Below are positions 8,270 to 16,492 of a stretch of 64,000 bases of DNA, piece by piece (positions within the stretch are counted from its first letter, which is position 1; every line of letters begins with the position of its first letter). The position numbers and the translations under genes were made by a program. Source of the stretch: Anabaena azotica FACHB-119 (GTDB taxonomy: Bacteria > Cyanobacteriota > Cyanobacteriia > Cyanobacteriales > Nostocaceae); contig NZ_JACJSG010000012.1 in NCBI RefSeq assembly GCF_014697625.1, forward strand, positions 62,001 to 126,000, given 5' to 3'. Under the pieces are notes generated by a model. It was not told the origin of the DNA. It searched no databases and was given only the letters and a program-made list of their open reading frames with translations.

Positions 8270-9625
8270 TCAAGATTCCGCACTCTTTCTCCGCCATCCT
8301 GGTTTCACTACCTGACGAGTCCGGGCAATGACTAGGGAATCATTGGGAACATCTTCTGTAACAGTGGAACCGGCTGCTACATAGACATCATCGCCTAAAG
8401 TAACTGGGGCAACTAAGACGCTGTTGGAACCGGTTTTAGTGCGATCGCCGATTTTAGTCCGATGTTTTTTCACGCCGTCGTAATTGGCGGTAATTGTTCC
8501 TGCGCCCACATTTACCTGGGTTCCCGCAGTGGTGTCACCTAAATAGGATAGATGAGCAACGTTGGTGCGATCGCCTAATTCGGTATTTTTCAACTCTACA
8601 AAATTACCGATGCGGCAATTATTACCTACTTGGGCATGACCGCGTAAATGGGCATAGGGGCCGATTCTCGTGCCATCTTGGATAATACTATCAGTCACTA
8701 CTGAATACTGGACTGTAACATTTGCGCCCAACTGACTATTTTCTATTAGACTGCCCGGCCCGATGCGACTGCCGGTTTTAATTACTGTATTGCCCCGGAG
8801 GTGAGTTTGCGGTTCAATAATTACATCCGGTTGCAATTCTACGGTGTCATCAATTGTGATACTATTAGGGTCTATAAGCGTCACCCCGGCGATCATCCAT
8901 TGTTCTTTGACTCGCCTTTGCAAGATATCGTAGGCTGTAGCTAATTGTAGGCGATCGTTAATACCTAATATCTCTTGATCATCTTCCACATCTACCGCCA
9001 TCACCTGACCAACTTGGGTCACAGCATCTGTTAGGTAATATTCCTTTTGCGCGTTGTTCGCCTGCAAATGAGGTAGGACTTGTGCCAAATTTTGCCAACG
9101 AAAGCAATAAATGCCAGCGTTAATACGGTGATTTTGCTTTTGGGCGGGAGAACAATCTTTGTCCTCAACAATTTGCTGCACAATATTGTTACCGTTACAA
9201 AAAACCCGACCATAACCTTTAGGATCAGGTAAGTGGGCTGTCAAGATAGTGGCAGCATTTTCATTTGTTTGGTGCGTTTGTAATAGCTTTTCTAAGGTTT
9301 GAGTGCGTAACAGTGGCACATCCCCATTAAGTACTAGCAAATCTCCAGTGTAGCCTTCAAGGTGTGGGAGTAATTGTTGGATAGCGTGACCTGTTCCTAA
9401 CTGCACAGTCTGTTCCACAAACTCCAAATTAGGAAACTGGAGACCTGCTTTAACTTGTTCAGCCTGATACCCGACAATGACAACCCGTCGTGAAGGTGAA
9501 AGCGGTTCTACACTGTTAATAACTCTTTCGACTATTGAGCGCCCACCCAAAGAGTGTAAAACTTTGGGTAAGTCCGATTTCATTCTTGTGCCGCGTCCTG
9601 CTGCTAGTATTGCTACGACTACCAT
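8270..9625 (-). CDS. glmU: Bifunctional GlmU: GlcN-1-P acetyltransferase / GlcNAc-1-P uridylyltransferase
   Basis: GlmU makes UDP-N-acetylglucosamine, the precursor of peptidoglycan and lipid A, in the cytoplasm. The 451-residue length is normal. The N-terminal Rossmann domain starts [20 protein letters not shown] (nucleotidyltransferase signature with the conserved GxGTRM...PK). It continues with VLNGDVPLL and ends in the left-handed beta-helix acetyltransferase domain with hexapeptide repeats (for example [14 protein letters not shown] and [13 protein letters not shown]). The C-terminal [20 protein letters not shown] and GSTVTEDVP segments are also typical. It is transcribed leftward as a single gene. 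The start ATG at 9625 gives the canonical N-terminus. Confidence 0.97.
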   Translation of the reverse strand: MVVVAILAAGRGTRMKSDLPKVLHSLGGRSIVERVINSVEPLSPSRRVVIVGYQAEQVKAGLQFPNLEFVEQTVQLGTGHAIQQLLPHLEGYTGDLLVLNGDVPLLRTQTLEKLLQTHQTNENAATILTAHLPDPKGYGRVFCNGNNIVQQIVEDKDCSPAQKQNHRINAGIYCFRWQNLAQVLPHLQANNAQKEYYLTDAVTQVGQVMAVDVEDDQEILGINDRLQLATAYDILQRRVKEQWMIAGVTLIDPNSITIDDTVELQPDVIIEPQTHLRGNTVIKTGSRIGPGSLIENSQLGANVTVQYSVVTDSIIQDGTRIGPYAHLRGHAQVGNNCRIGNFVELKNTELGDRTNVAHLSYLGDTTAGTQVNVGAGTITANYDGVKKHRTKIGDRTKTGSNSVLVAPVTLGDDVYVAAGSTVTEDVPNDSLVIARTRQVVKPGWRRKSAES

Positions 9626-9716
9626 AATTAGCTATTAGCTTTCAGTGAATAGCGCTGTTGCGCTTGTTACCTTTGTAGGCTCAAATCATAGCAGCTATTG
9701 AGGAGGAGTAGGGAGA

Positions 9717-9885
9717 CTTAATCAGTTAACAGTCAACAGTTATCAGTTGTCAGGTGATGTTACAGCAGTTTCGCTATTCGTGAAATACTGTAGAGATTGA
9801 CATGTAACGTCTCTACATGGTTTTGGGTTTTACGCTTGTACCTCATTTACCCAAAATATGCTGTAACTGTTAACTGTTAACTGAC
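9717..9885. repeat. STRR heptamers and an inverted repeat between glmU and the HD-GYP regulator
   Basis: Heptamer-type units (CAGTTAA, CAGTCAA, CAGTTAT) occupy 9724-9752 and return as TAACTGT at about 9862-9880. Between them, GTAGAGA...TCTCTAC (9792-9817) forms an imperfect stem that shares its 'acgtctctaca' arm with the palindrome at 22376-22409. Confidence 0.6.
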
Positions 9886-11130
9886 ACCATCACTTTCCAT
9901 CTGTTGTTGACGCAAAAGTTGAAACTCGGCAAACTGTTTCATCAATTGGGGGTTACGCCAGCCTGATTTTGTTTCCTCAAACATGATGGACAATGCTTCT
10001 TCTGCGGAAAAAGATTTTTTGTAAGGACGTTCGCTACTTAATGCGTCATAGATATCAATAATTTGGAATACTTGGGCGAGGTAGGGAATTTCCTCTCCTT
10101 TGAGTCCATCAGGATAACCTGAACCATCCCAACGTTCGTGATGATGGCGAATAATGGGTATTACACCCTGCATACTCCGTAGAGGTTGGCAGATTTTTTC
10201 CCCAATTAAAACGTGTTGCTTCATAATTTCCCACTCATCAGGGGTAAGTTTGCCTTTTTTCAGTAGCACAGCATCAGGAATCCCTATTTTACCGATATCG
10301 TGAAGATATCCACCCCACATCAAATTCCGAATTTGGTAACGTGAGAGATTGAGATACTCACCAAAGGCTTTTCCTACCCTAACTAAGCGATCGCAATGAT
10401 CACCAGTATTGGGATCGCGACTTTCAATAGCACTAGCTATGGAAAATAGTACTTGTGCTGCGTGGTCTAAATCTTCATTGAGAAGCTTCTGTTTGACTAA
10501 AGATTTGACACGCGCTACTAATTCCACTCGGTCAAATGGTTTAGTTAAGAAATCGTCTGCTCCTACTTCAATACCACGGATGCGCGATCGCCTATCATTT
10601 AAGGCTGTAATAAAAATTATAGGAATTAGTCGAGTGTGTTCGTCTTGCTTAAGTAATCGACATACTTCAAACCCATCCATTTCTGGCATCATCACATCTA
10701 ATAATATGAGATCGGGCTGTTGTTGTCTCACCATTTCTATAGCCGCAGTCCCACCGTCAGCTTCAATTACTGTATAGCCTTCCATACCCAAAAGGGTAAC
10801 GGCAGTCATCCGGCTAACGCTATGATCATCTACTACTAAAATTTTCGGTGATTCTGCATCAAAGCCGTTCACTTGAGAGATTTGGGCTTGTATAGTTCCA
10901 GAAATTAAAGAGTCGTAAATATAATTCATCCCAGGTTTCAGCCAAGCGATCGCTTTTTTGCTTTCTGTTACCAACAACTCGTCTTTAGATAAACCCAACA
11001 AGGTAATATCTTTATTGTTGTTTAATTGCAGAACCTGATTTGAACCAATAGCATCTATTTTGTTTGGGTGGTCTGACCCACTAACGTTATGTTCAGTAGA
11101 GCCTGTATTCTCGCCACTCCTTTTAATCAC
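9877..11130 (-). CDS. Response regulator with HD-GYP domain (putative c-di-GMP phosphodiesterase)
   Basis: After a ~100-residue N-terminal extension, a receiver domain runs from about residue 102 (ILVVDDHSVSR; phospho-acceptor Asp in LILLDVMMP; Lys in FLTKPFD). An HD-GYP domain follows (HCDRL, LHDIGKIGIP, HVLIGEK, IIRHHHERWDGSGYP, DIYDAL). The complete HD and GYP motifs suggest active hydrolysis of cyclic di-GMP or a related dinucleotide, controlled by phosphorylation; this is inference from the family. The N-terminal segment (AIAWLKPGMNYIYDSLISG) is not a domain I recognise. No partner kinase is adjacent. A 547-bp AT-rich gap upstream should carry the promoter. Confidence 0.92.
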   Translation of the reverse strand: MIKRSGENTGSTEHNVSGSDHPNKIDAIGSNQVLQLNNNKDITLLGLSKDELLVTESKKAIAWLKPGMNYIYDSLISGTIQAQISQVNGFDAESPKILVVDDHSVSRMTAVTLLGMEGYTVIEADGGTAAIEMVRQQQPDLILLDVMMPEMDGFEVCRLLKQDEHTRLIPIIFITALNDRRSRIRGIEVGADDFLTKPFDRVELVARVKSLVKQKLLNEDLDHAAQVLFSIASAIESRDPNTGDHCDRLVRVGKAFGEYLNLSRYQIRNLMWGGYLHDIGKIGIPDAVLLKKGKLTPDEWEIMKQHVLIGEKICQPLRSMQGVIPIIRHHHERWDGSGYPDGLKGEEIPYLAQVFQIIDIYDALSSERPYKKSFSAEEALSIMFEETKSGWRNPQLMKQFAEFQLLRQQQMESDGVS

Positions 11131-11677
11131 AGAAGTACCCCAATAATTTAAAAATATATTGTCTGACTTTAAACCAATCTGAGTAGTTGTTCATATTCAA
11201 CTGATTGTTCACAAGCTTTATGTGCTTTCTCAAGCTGACTATTTCAGTTTATACGTAAAAATTTTCTGTGCGATGAGAATGTAGTAATTTCATATAAAAT
11301 AATGTCCCCATATCATTTATTGATGATTACTTCAGTATGCTAAATTATTGCCAATGTTCAATCAGGCTTTTCACTGAGATTTTCTCACATGATAATGCTT
11401 TAATAAAATCATAAGCATTTAATCTATCATCTAGTTTGGCAAGTTTAACTTTTTAGCCTTTTATTTAGTCTACATCTAATAAGTTTTCAGCTTTTTCTAT
11501 AATTTCAGTACATCATCATCCAACTGCAATATTTAAGATTTTTTGTATAGAAAAGTACATTTGCTTGAGAAATTTAATTATATATACTTGAAATCGCTTA
11601 AGAAAATATATAGTTACTATAAAATTATCCAGTTAGACGTAAGTAAATATTTATAACAGCATTCATTGTAAGTAATA
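11131..11677. other. AT-rich gene-free interval
   Basis: About 550 bases between two leftward genes. I see no ORF, repeat family or strong hairpin. The 5' leader and promoter of the HD-GYP regulator must lie at its left end. Confidence 0.5.
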
Positions 11678-12571
11678 TTACTGAGTTAAACTATCTATAC
11701 AGCGTTTGCGCCAACGAGATGTAGGCTCTAATGAACTCGCTTGCTGTTCTTGTTGTCGGCGCTGCACGATCGCCGGAGCCTCGTCATTCAGTAGCGGATC
11801 GCGGTAAGGAATGGCTGCACGAGTTAGTAAATGTTCCATCTCAGCTAGAGATAGAGGCGGAAGTGCTGAGTGGGTATGGAAAGAACTTTGAGGATGTGCG
11901 GCGACAGTACCAGGCGATCGCCTACCCACTGGTGGAGTTGAACCTATTTGTAGTCCGGCTGTTAAAATTGCTGTACGCACAGCCGCCGCACAAGAATAAG
12001 TTGCTAACAAACCATCTATGTGTAAACACAGCACTACCTGTTGAATAAATTCAACAGTCCACAACTGGGGACAATGAGGCGGTGAAAAGGGGTCTAAAAA
12101 AATAGCATCAGCTTGAAAACCTGACTGATGTACTTTAATAATAGAGTTCCTCGCATCACCAATTAAAAGTTTTGCTTTGAGGCGTTCTGTTTGCACCTGT
12201 TGCTCAAAAGCCAATTTGGTCAAAATATCTATGTCTTCATAATTCCAATTGTCAAATAATTTATGTTCAATAGCTGCTTGCGGTACAGATGGATTCAATT
12301 CTAAACCAATTAATTCGATATAACAATGAGGATTTATTCGCCAAATTGTTTCTAAAGCGGCGGCTGTATTGTATCCTAGACCATAACAAATATCTAATAA
12401 CCGCAAAATCGGTTTGTGAGCAGCTATTTCTAGTTGAGTAGGAACAACAAACTTAAAGAAACTTTCCTGCTTGGCTCCAAAATGGCTGTGAAAAGCCTCG
12501 TTAAATTGTTGGGAGAAAAAGGTAAAGGAACCATCAGCAGTGGCTTGTGGGACAAATTCAGAGTTAGACAT
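11678..12571 (-). CDS. MnmC-like tRNA (5-methylaminomethyl-2-thiouridine) methyltransferase domain protein
   Basis: The 297-residue protein matches the methyltransferase half of MnmC (the DUF752/Methyltransf_30 family), which uses SAM to finish mnm5s2U at the tRNA wobble position. The visible pattern is DGSFTFFSQQFNEAFHSHFGA at the N-terminus, a SAM-binding segment LRLLDICYGLGYNTAAAL near residue 58, and LIGDAR followed by AIFLDPFSPPHCPQLW near 155 (the family DAFSP-type motif). The FAD-oxidase half of proteobacterial MnmC is absent, as is usual outside that group. It is divergent from a sulfurtransferase gene with only 42 bases between the two starts, so the promoters overlap. The pairing is suggestive because mnm5s2U also needs sulfur transfer, but that link is inference. 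Confidence 0.85.
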   Translation of the reverse strand: MSNSEFVPQATADGSFTFFSQQFNEAFHSHFGAKQESFFKFVVPTQLEIAAHKPILRLLDICYGLGYNTAAALETIWRINPHCYIELIGLELNPSVPQAAIEHKLFDNWNYEDIDILTKLAFEQQVQTERLKAKLLIGDARNSIIKVHQSGFQADAIFLDPFSPPHCPQLWTVEFIQQVVLCLHIDGLLATYSCAAAVRTAILTAGLQIGSTPPVGRRSPGTVAAHPQSSFHTHSALPPLSLAEMEHLLTRAAIPYRDPLLNDEAPAIVQRRQQEQQASSLEPTSRWRKRCIDSLTQ

Positions 12572-12613
12572 AAGTTATATGCAGATAAATAATTTTTAAT
12601 TTTTATAACTGAT

Positions 12614-13423
12614 ATGCAATTTGTAGTTTCGCCAAATTGGCTTTTACAACACCTTCAAGATTCGCAAGTCGTCATTGTCGATTGTCGCTTTTCTCTAGCT
12701 GATCCACAACTAGGACAACAACAGTACAAAGCAAGTCATATACAAGGTGCTTATTATTTAGATTTAAACTTGGATCTTTCTAGTCCTGTGGGTGAACATG
12801 GTGGGAGACATCCTTTACCTAACCCTGATGACCTAGCTAAAAAGTTAACAGCTATGGGGGTAGAGTTCCAGAAAACTTTGGTTGTGGCTTATGACGACTC
12901 TCGCTTTGCTTTTGCATCTCGTCTTTGGTGGTTACTACGTTATTTGGGACACGAACAAGTAGCTGTGCTAGATGGAGGCTTTAGAGGGTGGCAACAAGCA
13001 GGTTATCCTATTACTGATATTATTCCTGAATTTAAAACAGCTAACTTTGTCCCGCAACTACAGCCACAAATGTTAGTAGATATTGCAGATGTAAAAAATC
13101 GTAAAGATTTACCGACAGTGGTTTTGGTAGATTCGAGAGAGAGCGATCGCTACCGAGGTGAACGAGAGCCAATTGATAAAATCGCTGGTCATATTCCCGG
13201 CGCAGTTAATTATCCTTGGCTGGAAGTGACCGATACCACTGGTTACTTAATTCCCCCAACCGAACATAGTCAAAGATGGCAAAATATCGTTACATCTGAA
13301 GAAATTTTAGTTTATTGTGGCTCTGGTGTCACAGCCTGTGTGAATTTACTCTCCTTAGAATTAGCAGGTATTCATACAGGTAAACTTTATGCAGGTAGTT
13401 GGAGTGATTGGATTAGTTATTAG
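12614..13423 (+). CDS. Sulfurtransferase with two rhodanese domains (SseA-like)
   Basis: There are two tandem rhodanese modules: residues ~1-130 (inactive copy, with VIVDCRFSLADP and ASHIQGAYYLDLNLDLS) and ~150-269 (VVLVDSRESDRYRGEREPIDKIAGHIPGA). The active-site loop is VYCGSGVTAC, with a Cys in the CGSGVTA form typical of 3-mercaptopyruvate sulfurtransferases rather than the CRxGxR loop of thiosulfate enzymes. It transfers sulfane sulfur to acceptors such as cyanide or thiols in the cytoplasm. It shares a 42-bp divergent promoter region with the MnmC-like gene. The length (269 aa) is normal for the family. Confidence 0.9.
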   Translation: MQFVVSPNWLLQHLQDSQVVIVDCRFSLADPQLGQQQYKASHIQGAYYLDLNLDLSSPVGEHGGRHPLPNPDDLAKKLTAMGVEFQKTLVVAYDDSRFAFASRLWWLLRYLGHEQVAVLDGGFRGWQQAGYPITDIIPEFKTANFVPQLQPQMLVDIADVKNRKDLPTVVLVDSRESDRYRGEREPIDKIAGHIPGAVNYPWLEVTDTTGYLIPPTEHSQRWQNIVTSEEILVYCGSGVTACVNLLSLELAGIHTGKLYAGSWSDWISY

Positions 13424-13463
13424 TCCTTAGTCCTTAGTCCTTAGTCCTTAGTCCTTAGTTTCA
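13424..13463. repeat. STRR: tandem heptamer GTCCTTA
   Basis: Five to six perfect copies of a 7-base unit start directly after the sulfurtransferase stop codon, in the style of Nostoc short tandemly repeated repetitive sequences. Confidence 0.85.
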
Positions 13464-13497
13464 AACCTAAATCTTGAGGTTGCGACTGTTGACTATT

Positions 13498-13652
13498 AGA
13501 CCTCTTGCATAAATACTTTGGTGTTGCTGACAATACTATTGAAAAGCTCACGCAAAGACGCAGAGGCGCAAAGAAGAACGCAAAAGATTAACTAAAGATT
13601 AACTCGTGAAGTTTATATATTCTGATTGTTCCACTATTCGTGCAAGAGGTCT
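13498..13652. mobile_element. 155-bp MITE-like element with 12-bp terminal inverted repeats
   Basis: AGACCTCTTGCA at 13498-13509 is exactly inverted at 13641-13652. The interior carries no ORF but includes a 'cacgcaaagacgcagaggcgcaaag' style repeat (about 13549-13573) that also occurs, reversed, near 846-871. The size and termini fit a non-autonomous element mobilised by a DDE transposase elsewhere. No clear target duplication is visible. Confidence 0.65.
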
Positions 13653-13677
13653 ACTGACTATTGACTATTGACTAATT

Positions 13678-15021
13678 TTAAAACTCTCCTATTTTTAAGT
13701 TGTAGCTGATGTTTAAAAACCAGCTTTCAAAGTCAATGTTTCTCGCTGTGGAGTCGCCGAAACTGTAGCCAGTCTGGAAATTTAGACTAGTAGAATTGGA
13801 TAAGCGGTAAATTATGCTTCCATATAAACGATGATATTGGTCTTGGCGATCGCGTGCGGAAAAGTCGGATAGGTATAACTGGTAGTTTAACCCAACCTGT
13901 AGGGGTTTTTGTAGGTAGTAACTTAAAGATAGCCATAAAGAATTCACTATCCGGCTACGATTTTCTGGGTCGGATAGCTTCCAATTAAATTCGTAGAAAC
14001 TATCAAACATTAGTTTGTCGGTGAGGGTGTCTCTTCTTCCTAGCGACAAATATAAAGAGTTCTCATTGAGGAAGCGATCGCCTGCTTGAAAAAATTCACT
14101 ATTTCTTGCATAAAATAACTGTTGATTAGTCCAGCCAATTTCACCATACATCCGTTTAGATAACTGTTGATAAATCCCTACATTAAATAGTAGTTGATTG
14201 TAATTAAATTTTGATTGATCTACATAGCGAATCAAATTACCATCAATCGAAGCATTTATATAAGTTTTCGCTCCTATAGGGAAATATGCTGAAGCTAGCC
14301 TCAGCCCATAAAAAAACAAACCATCATTTGTAGGTGAAATATCAGATGAAAAAATGTTATCACTCTGAAAATATCCTACGTAAGCTTGCAGAGAACCTAT
14401 AGGTTTAAACTCAGGTACAGGTTGCTCTACAGGTGGTAGCGGTGGTTGTTCAATTGGTGGTGGTAATACTCTTGCTCGTATCCGCAATCCCAGTTCGGGG
14501 CGGCTTTGGGCTTGTGAATCTGGCTGTGTTGTTTTCTGTAATCTGCGCCTGAGTCTCTCTAGTCTTTGGTTGTAATTTATTGGAGGTTCTAACAACTGCT
14601 CTATCGGTTTTTGGTCAGGGGGAGACAGGTCGCTTGGTTGTCCTTCTAACTGTGGAGGTTCGTTATTTACTTGGCTAATTCTGGGATTGTCAATGGATGT
14701 GAAGTTACTTTCATCAATAGCTTGACCAGTTAATAGTTTTGCTTTGGCGATATTTAACGGCATCTGTTGTGTAGATACCATGTTAAAAACAGGGTCTTGT
14801 GACACTTGAGAAATATCAACTTTTATCTGATTAGATTGGCAGATTTGATAATTATTCTCTGAGTTAACAAAAATTATTTCTTTCTGACCCAACTCATAGC
14901 GACATTTCAATCTATCTGACTGTTGAACCAATGCCGCATTTACAGCGATGCAATAAATGCTGGCACTACTGGAGGATACTAAAACCGTCAATAAAAATTT
15001 TTTCCAGCCTTGAAGATACAT
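13678..15021 (-). CDS. Predicted outer-membrane beta-barrel protein
   Basis: Residues 1-30 form a signal peptide (basic start, then LLTVLVSSSSASIYCIAVNAA). A polar, Gln/Pro-rich linker follows, with PPPIEQPPLPPVEQPVPE near residue 190. From about 210 to the end the sequence alternates aromatic and polar residues in short strands separated by turns (SLQAYVGYFQSDN, YGLRLASAYFPIG, MYGEIGWTNQQLFYARN, LSLSYYLQKPLQVGLNYQLYLSDF) and ends in Phe, as many barrels do. I recognise no specific family. It is divergent from a FecR-domain gene 193 bp away, so the two may be co-regulated envelope components. A role in transport or sensing is only a guess. Confidence 0.75.
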   Translation of the reverse strand: MYLQGWKKFLLTVLVSSSSASIYCIAVNAALVQQSDRLKCRYELGQKEIIFVNSENNYQICQSNQIKVDISQVSQDPVFNMVSTQQMPLNIAKAKLLTGQAIDESNFTSIDNPRISQVNNEPPQLEGQPSDLSPPDQKPIEQLLEPPINYNQRLERLRRRLQKTTQPDSQAQSRPELGLRIRARVLPPPIEQPPLPPVEQPVPEFKPIGSLQAYVGYFQSDNIFSSDISPTNDGLFFYGLRLASAYFPIGAKTYINASIDGNLIRYVDQSKFNYNQLLFNVGIYQQLSKRMYGEIGWTNQQLFYARNSEFFQAGDRFLNENSLYLSLGRRDTLTDKLMFDSFYEFNWKLSDPENRSRIVNSLWLSLSYYLQKPLQVGLNYQLYLSDFSARDRQDQYHRLYGSIIYRLSNSTSLNFQTGYSFGDSTARNIDFESWFLNISYNLKIGEF

Positions 15022-15214
15022 CCTGATAGGTGGATTAAATACGAATTTTCATATTATACTTAAAGTGGACATTTTTATGAAATATTAAATAGATAAAATT
15101 TCAAACAATTTTTACTTCCAGTCAACGTAAAATAAAGCATAACTTTGACAAAATTACAATTGTAATATTGAGATTTTTTTGCCTTAATTACAGCCCAATT
15201 TTTATATATCTTCT

Positions 15215-16303
15215 ATGCGTCTCCATCTACTGCCATTATTATCTATTGGATTGTATGGGTTGATGATATTATCGTCACCGCAAGTAAATGCTAATGTGCC
15301 TTTAACTCGTGCGGAAATTCAGAGTCTTCGTAATTTCGTGCAGTTGATTCAAAGAGCTTCTAATAATAAGCGTCCAGCAAGGCCAGCAGATGCAATCATT
15401 CCTGGGGATGGGCTAGCAACTGGTCGAGCTTCTTTGGCAGATTTGCGTTTTAACGATGGTTCTTTGGCGCGGGTTGGTGAACAAGCAGTATTCCGATTTA
15501 TGCCGAAGACGCGAAATTTCAAATTGTCTAATGGAACAGTATTACTGCTAATTCCACCTGGAAGAGGACAAACACGCATCCAAACACCAAGCGCAACAGC
15601 CGCCATTCGTGGCTCTGCATTATTCGTCCGTTATGACCAAAAAACAGATACAACAATTGTTGGCGCATTGACAAATAGTGGTATTGCAGTTGCTAATAAA
15701 GACGCATCACAAACTCAACCATTACAAGCAGGTCAACTGTTAGTTATAGTTAAAGGTCAATTCCAAGGTTTATACGATTTTGACCTACGCAATTTTTATG
15801 AAACAAGTGAGCTGACTGAGGGATTAGATTTAACTAAACAAAATACGTCAGCAATAGTTGATCCGGCGATCGCCAGTGTACAAGCAGAAATTATCGCCGC
15901 TTTAGCCACACAGTCACCAGTTACAGGTCAAGGAGTCACAGAAAACCCAGCTTTTCTTGACTTAACGACCAATTCCTCCAGCGTCACAGATGGGAACTTT
16001 GACCAAGTAGATTCAACACCAGACGACTCACTGGTTAATTCTTTAATAGAAACAGGCGAAATTCTATTTAATAATGCACAAAGACCAATATCAACAAATA
16101 ATGTAGGTAGTGTCAGTAACAATCCCAATAATAACTTAGGAATTGGTAATCCAGGTGAAGATCGTGGTAATGGTAATCAAGGCGTTAATCCAACTCCCCA
16201 ACCCGAAACTCCAAAACCAGAGACTCCCCAACCCGAAACTCCAAAACCCGAAACTCCAAAACCCGAAACTCCGGGTGACGACGAACCACCCCCACCTCCT
16301 TAA
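15215..16303 (+). CDS. Secreted FecR-domain protein with Pro/Glu repeat tail
   Basis: A signal peptide (MRLHLLPLLSIGLYGLMILS...VNA) is followed by a FecR-type beta domain at about residues 45-170. It shows GDGLATGRASLADLRFNDGS, ARVGEQAVFRF and the typical RIQTPSATAAIRGSALFVRY segment. The middle is Asn/Ser-rich and low in complexity. The C-terminus contains about six PETPKPE-type repeats encoded by a tandem DNA repeat (about 16195-16270) and ends in acidic and proline residues. In cyanobacteria such proteins are periplasmic or surface proteins rather than iron-dicitrate sensors; no sigma factor or TonB receptor is adjacent. Divergence from the barrel gene suggests a shared envelope role. Confidence 0.85.
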   Translation: MRLHLLPLLSIGLYGLMILSSPQVNANVPLTRAEIQSLRNFVQLIQRASNNKRPARPADAIIPGDGLATGRASLADLRFNDGSLARVGEQAVFRFMPKTRNFKLSNGTVLLLIPPGRGQTRIQTPSATAAIRGSALFVRYDQKTDTTIVGALTNSGIAVANKDASQTQPLQAGQLLVIVKGQFQGLYDFDLRNFYETSELTEGLDLTKQNTSAIVDPAIASVQAEIIAALATQSPVTGQGVTENPAFLDLTTNSSSVTDGNFDQVDSTPDDSLVNSLIETGEILFNNAQRPISTNNVGSVSNNPNNNLGIGNPGEDRGNGNQGVNPTPQPETPKPETPQPETPKPETPKPETPGDDEPPPPP

Positions 16304-16317
16304 CATTTATTGGAATA

Positions 16318-16422
16318 TATAGCAGTAGCCACATAGATTAGAACATTGAAGAATCACAGAATCTTCATAGTAAGCAGGTTTTAAACCTGTCAAGAGTCCC
16401 CTATCACTTGTCCCCTGCTATA
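16318..16422 (+). repeat. MITE-like repeat with TATAGCAG/CTGCTATA ends (copy B)
   Basis: The ends TATAGCAG (16318-16325) and CTGCTATA (16415-16422) are 8-bp inverted repeats. The interior shares 'gcc-cata-gatta-gaacat' and 'ttttaa-cctgtc' and 'gtcccctgctataaata' blocks with 58732-58829, and in reverse with 6492-6698. An internal stem AGCAGGTTTTAAACCTGT is also visible. STRR units (TAACTGT/GATAACT) follow at about 16444-16480. Confidence 0.65.
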
Positions 16423-16492
16423 AATAAAACCCTCGGTAGAAATGTTAACTGTTCACTGATAACTGATAACTGTTAACTGACACACCCAATCC

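Noticed and set aside
8058..8335. Rightward ORFs after the isoaspartyl peptidase gene
   Set aside because: They are low-complexity translations of GGGGAAT and CTCCCCCAT repeats and overlap glmU.
11731..12048. 105-codon rightward ORF over the MnmC-like gene
   Set aside because: It is antisense to a clearly conserved methyltransferase gene; no independent evidence.
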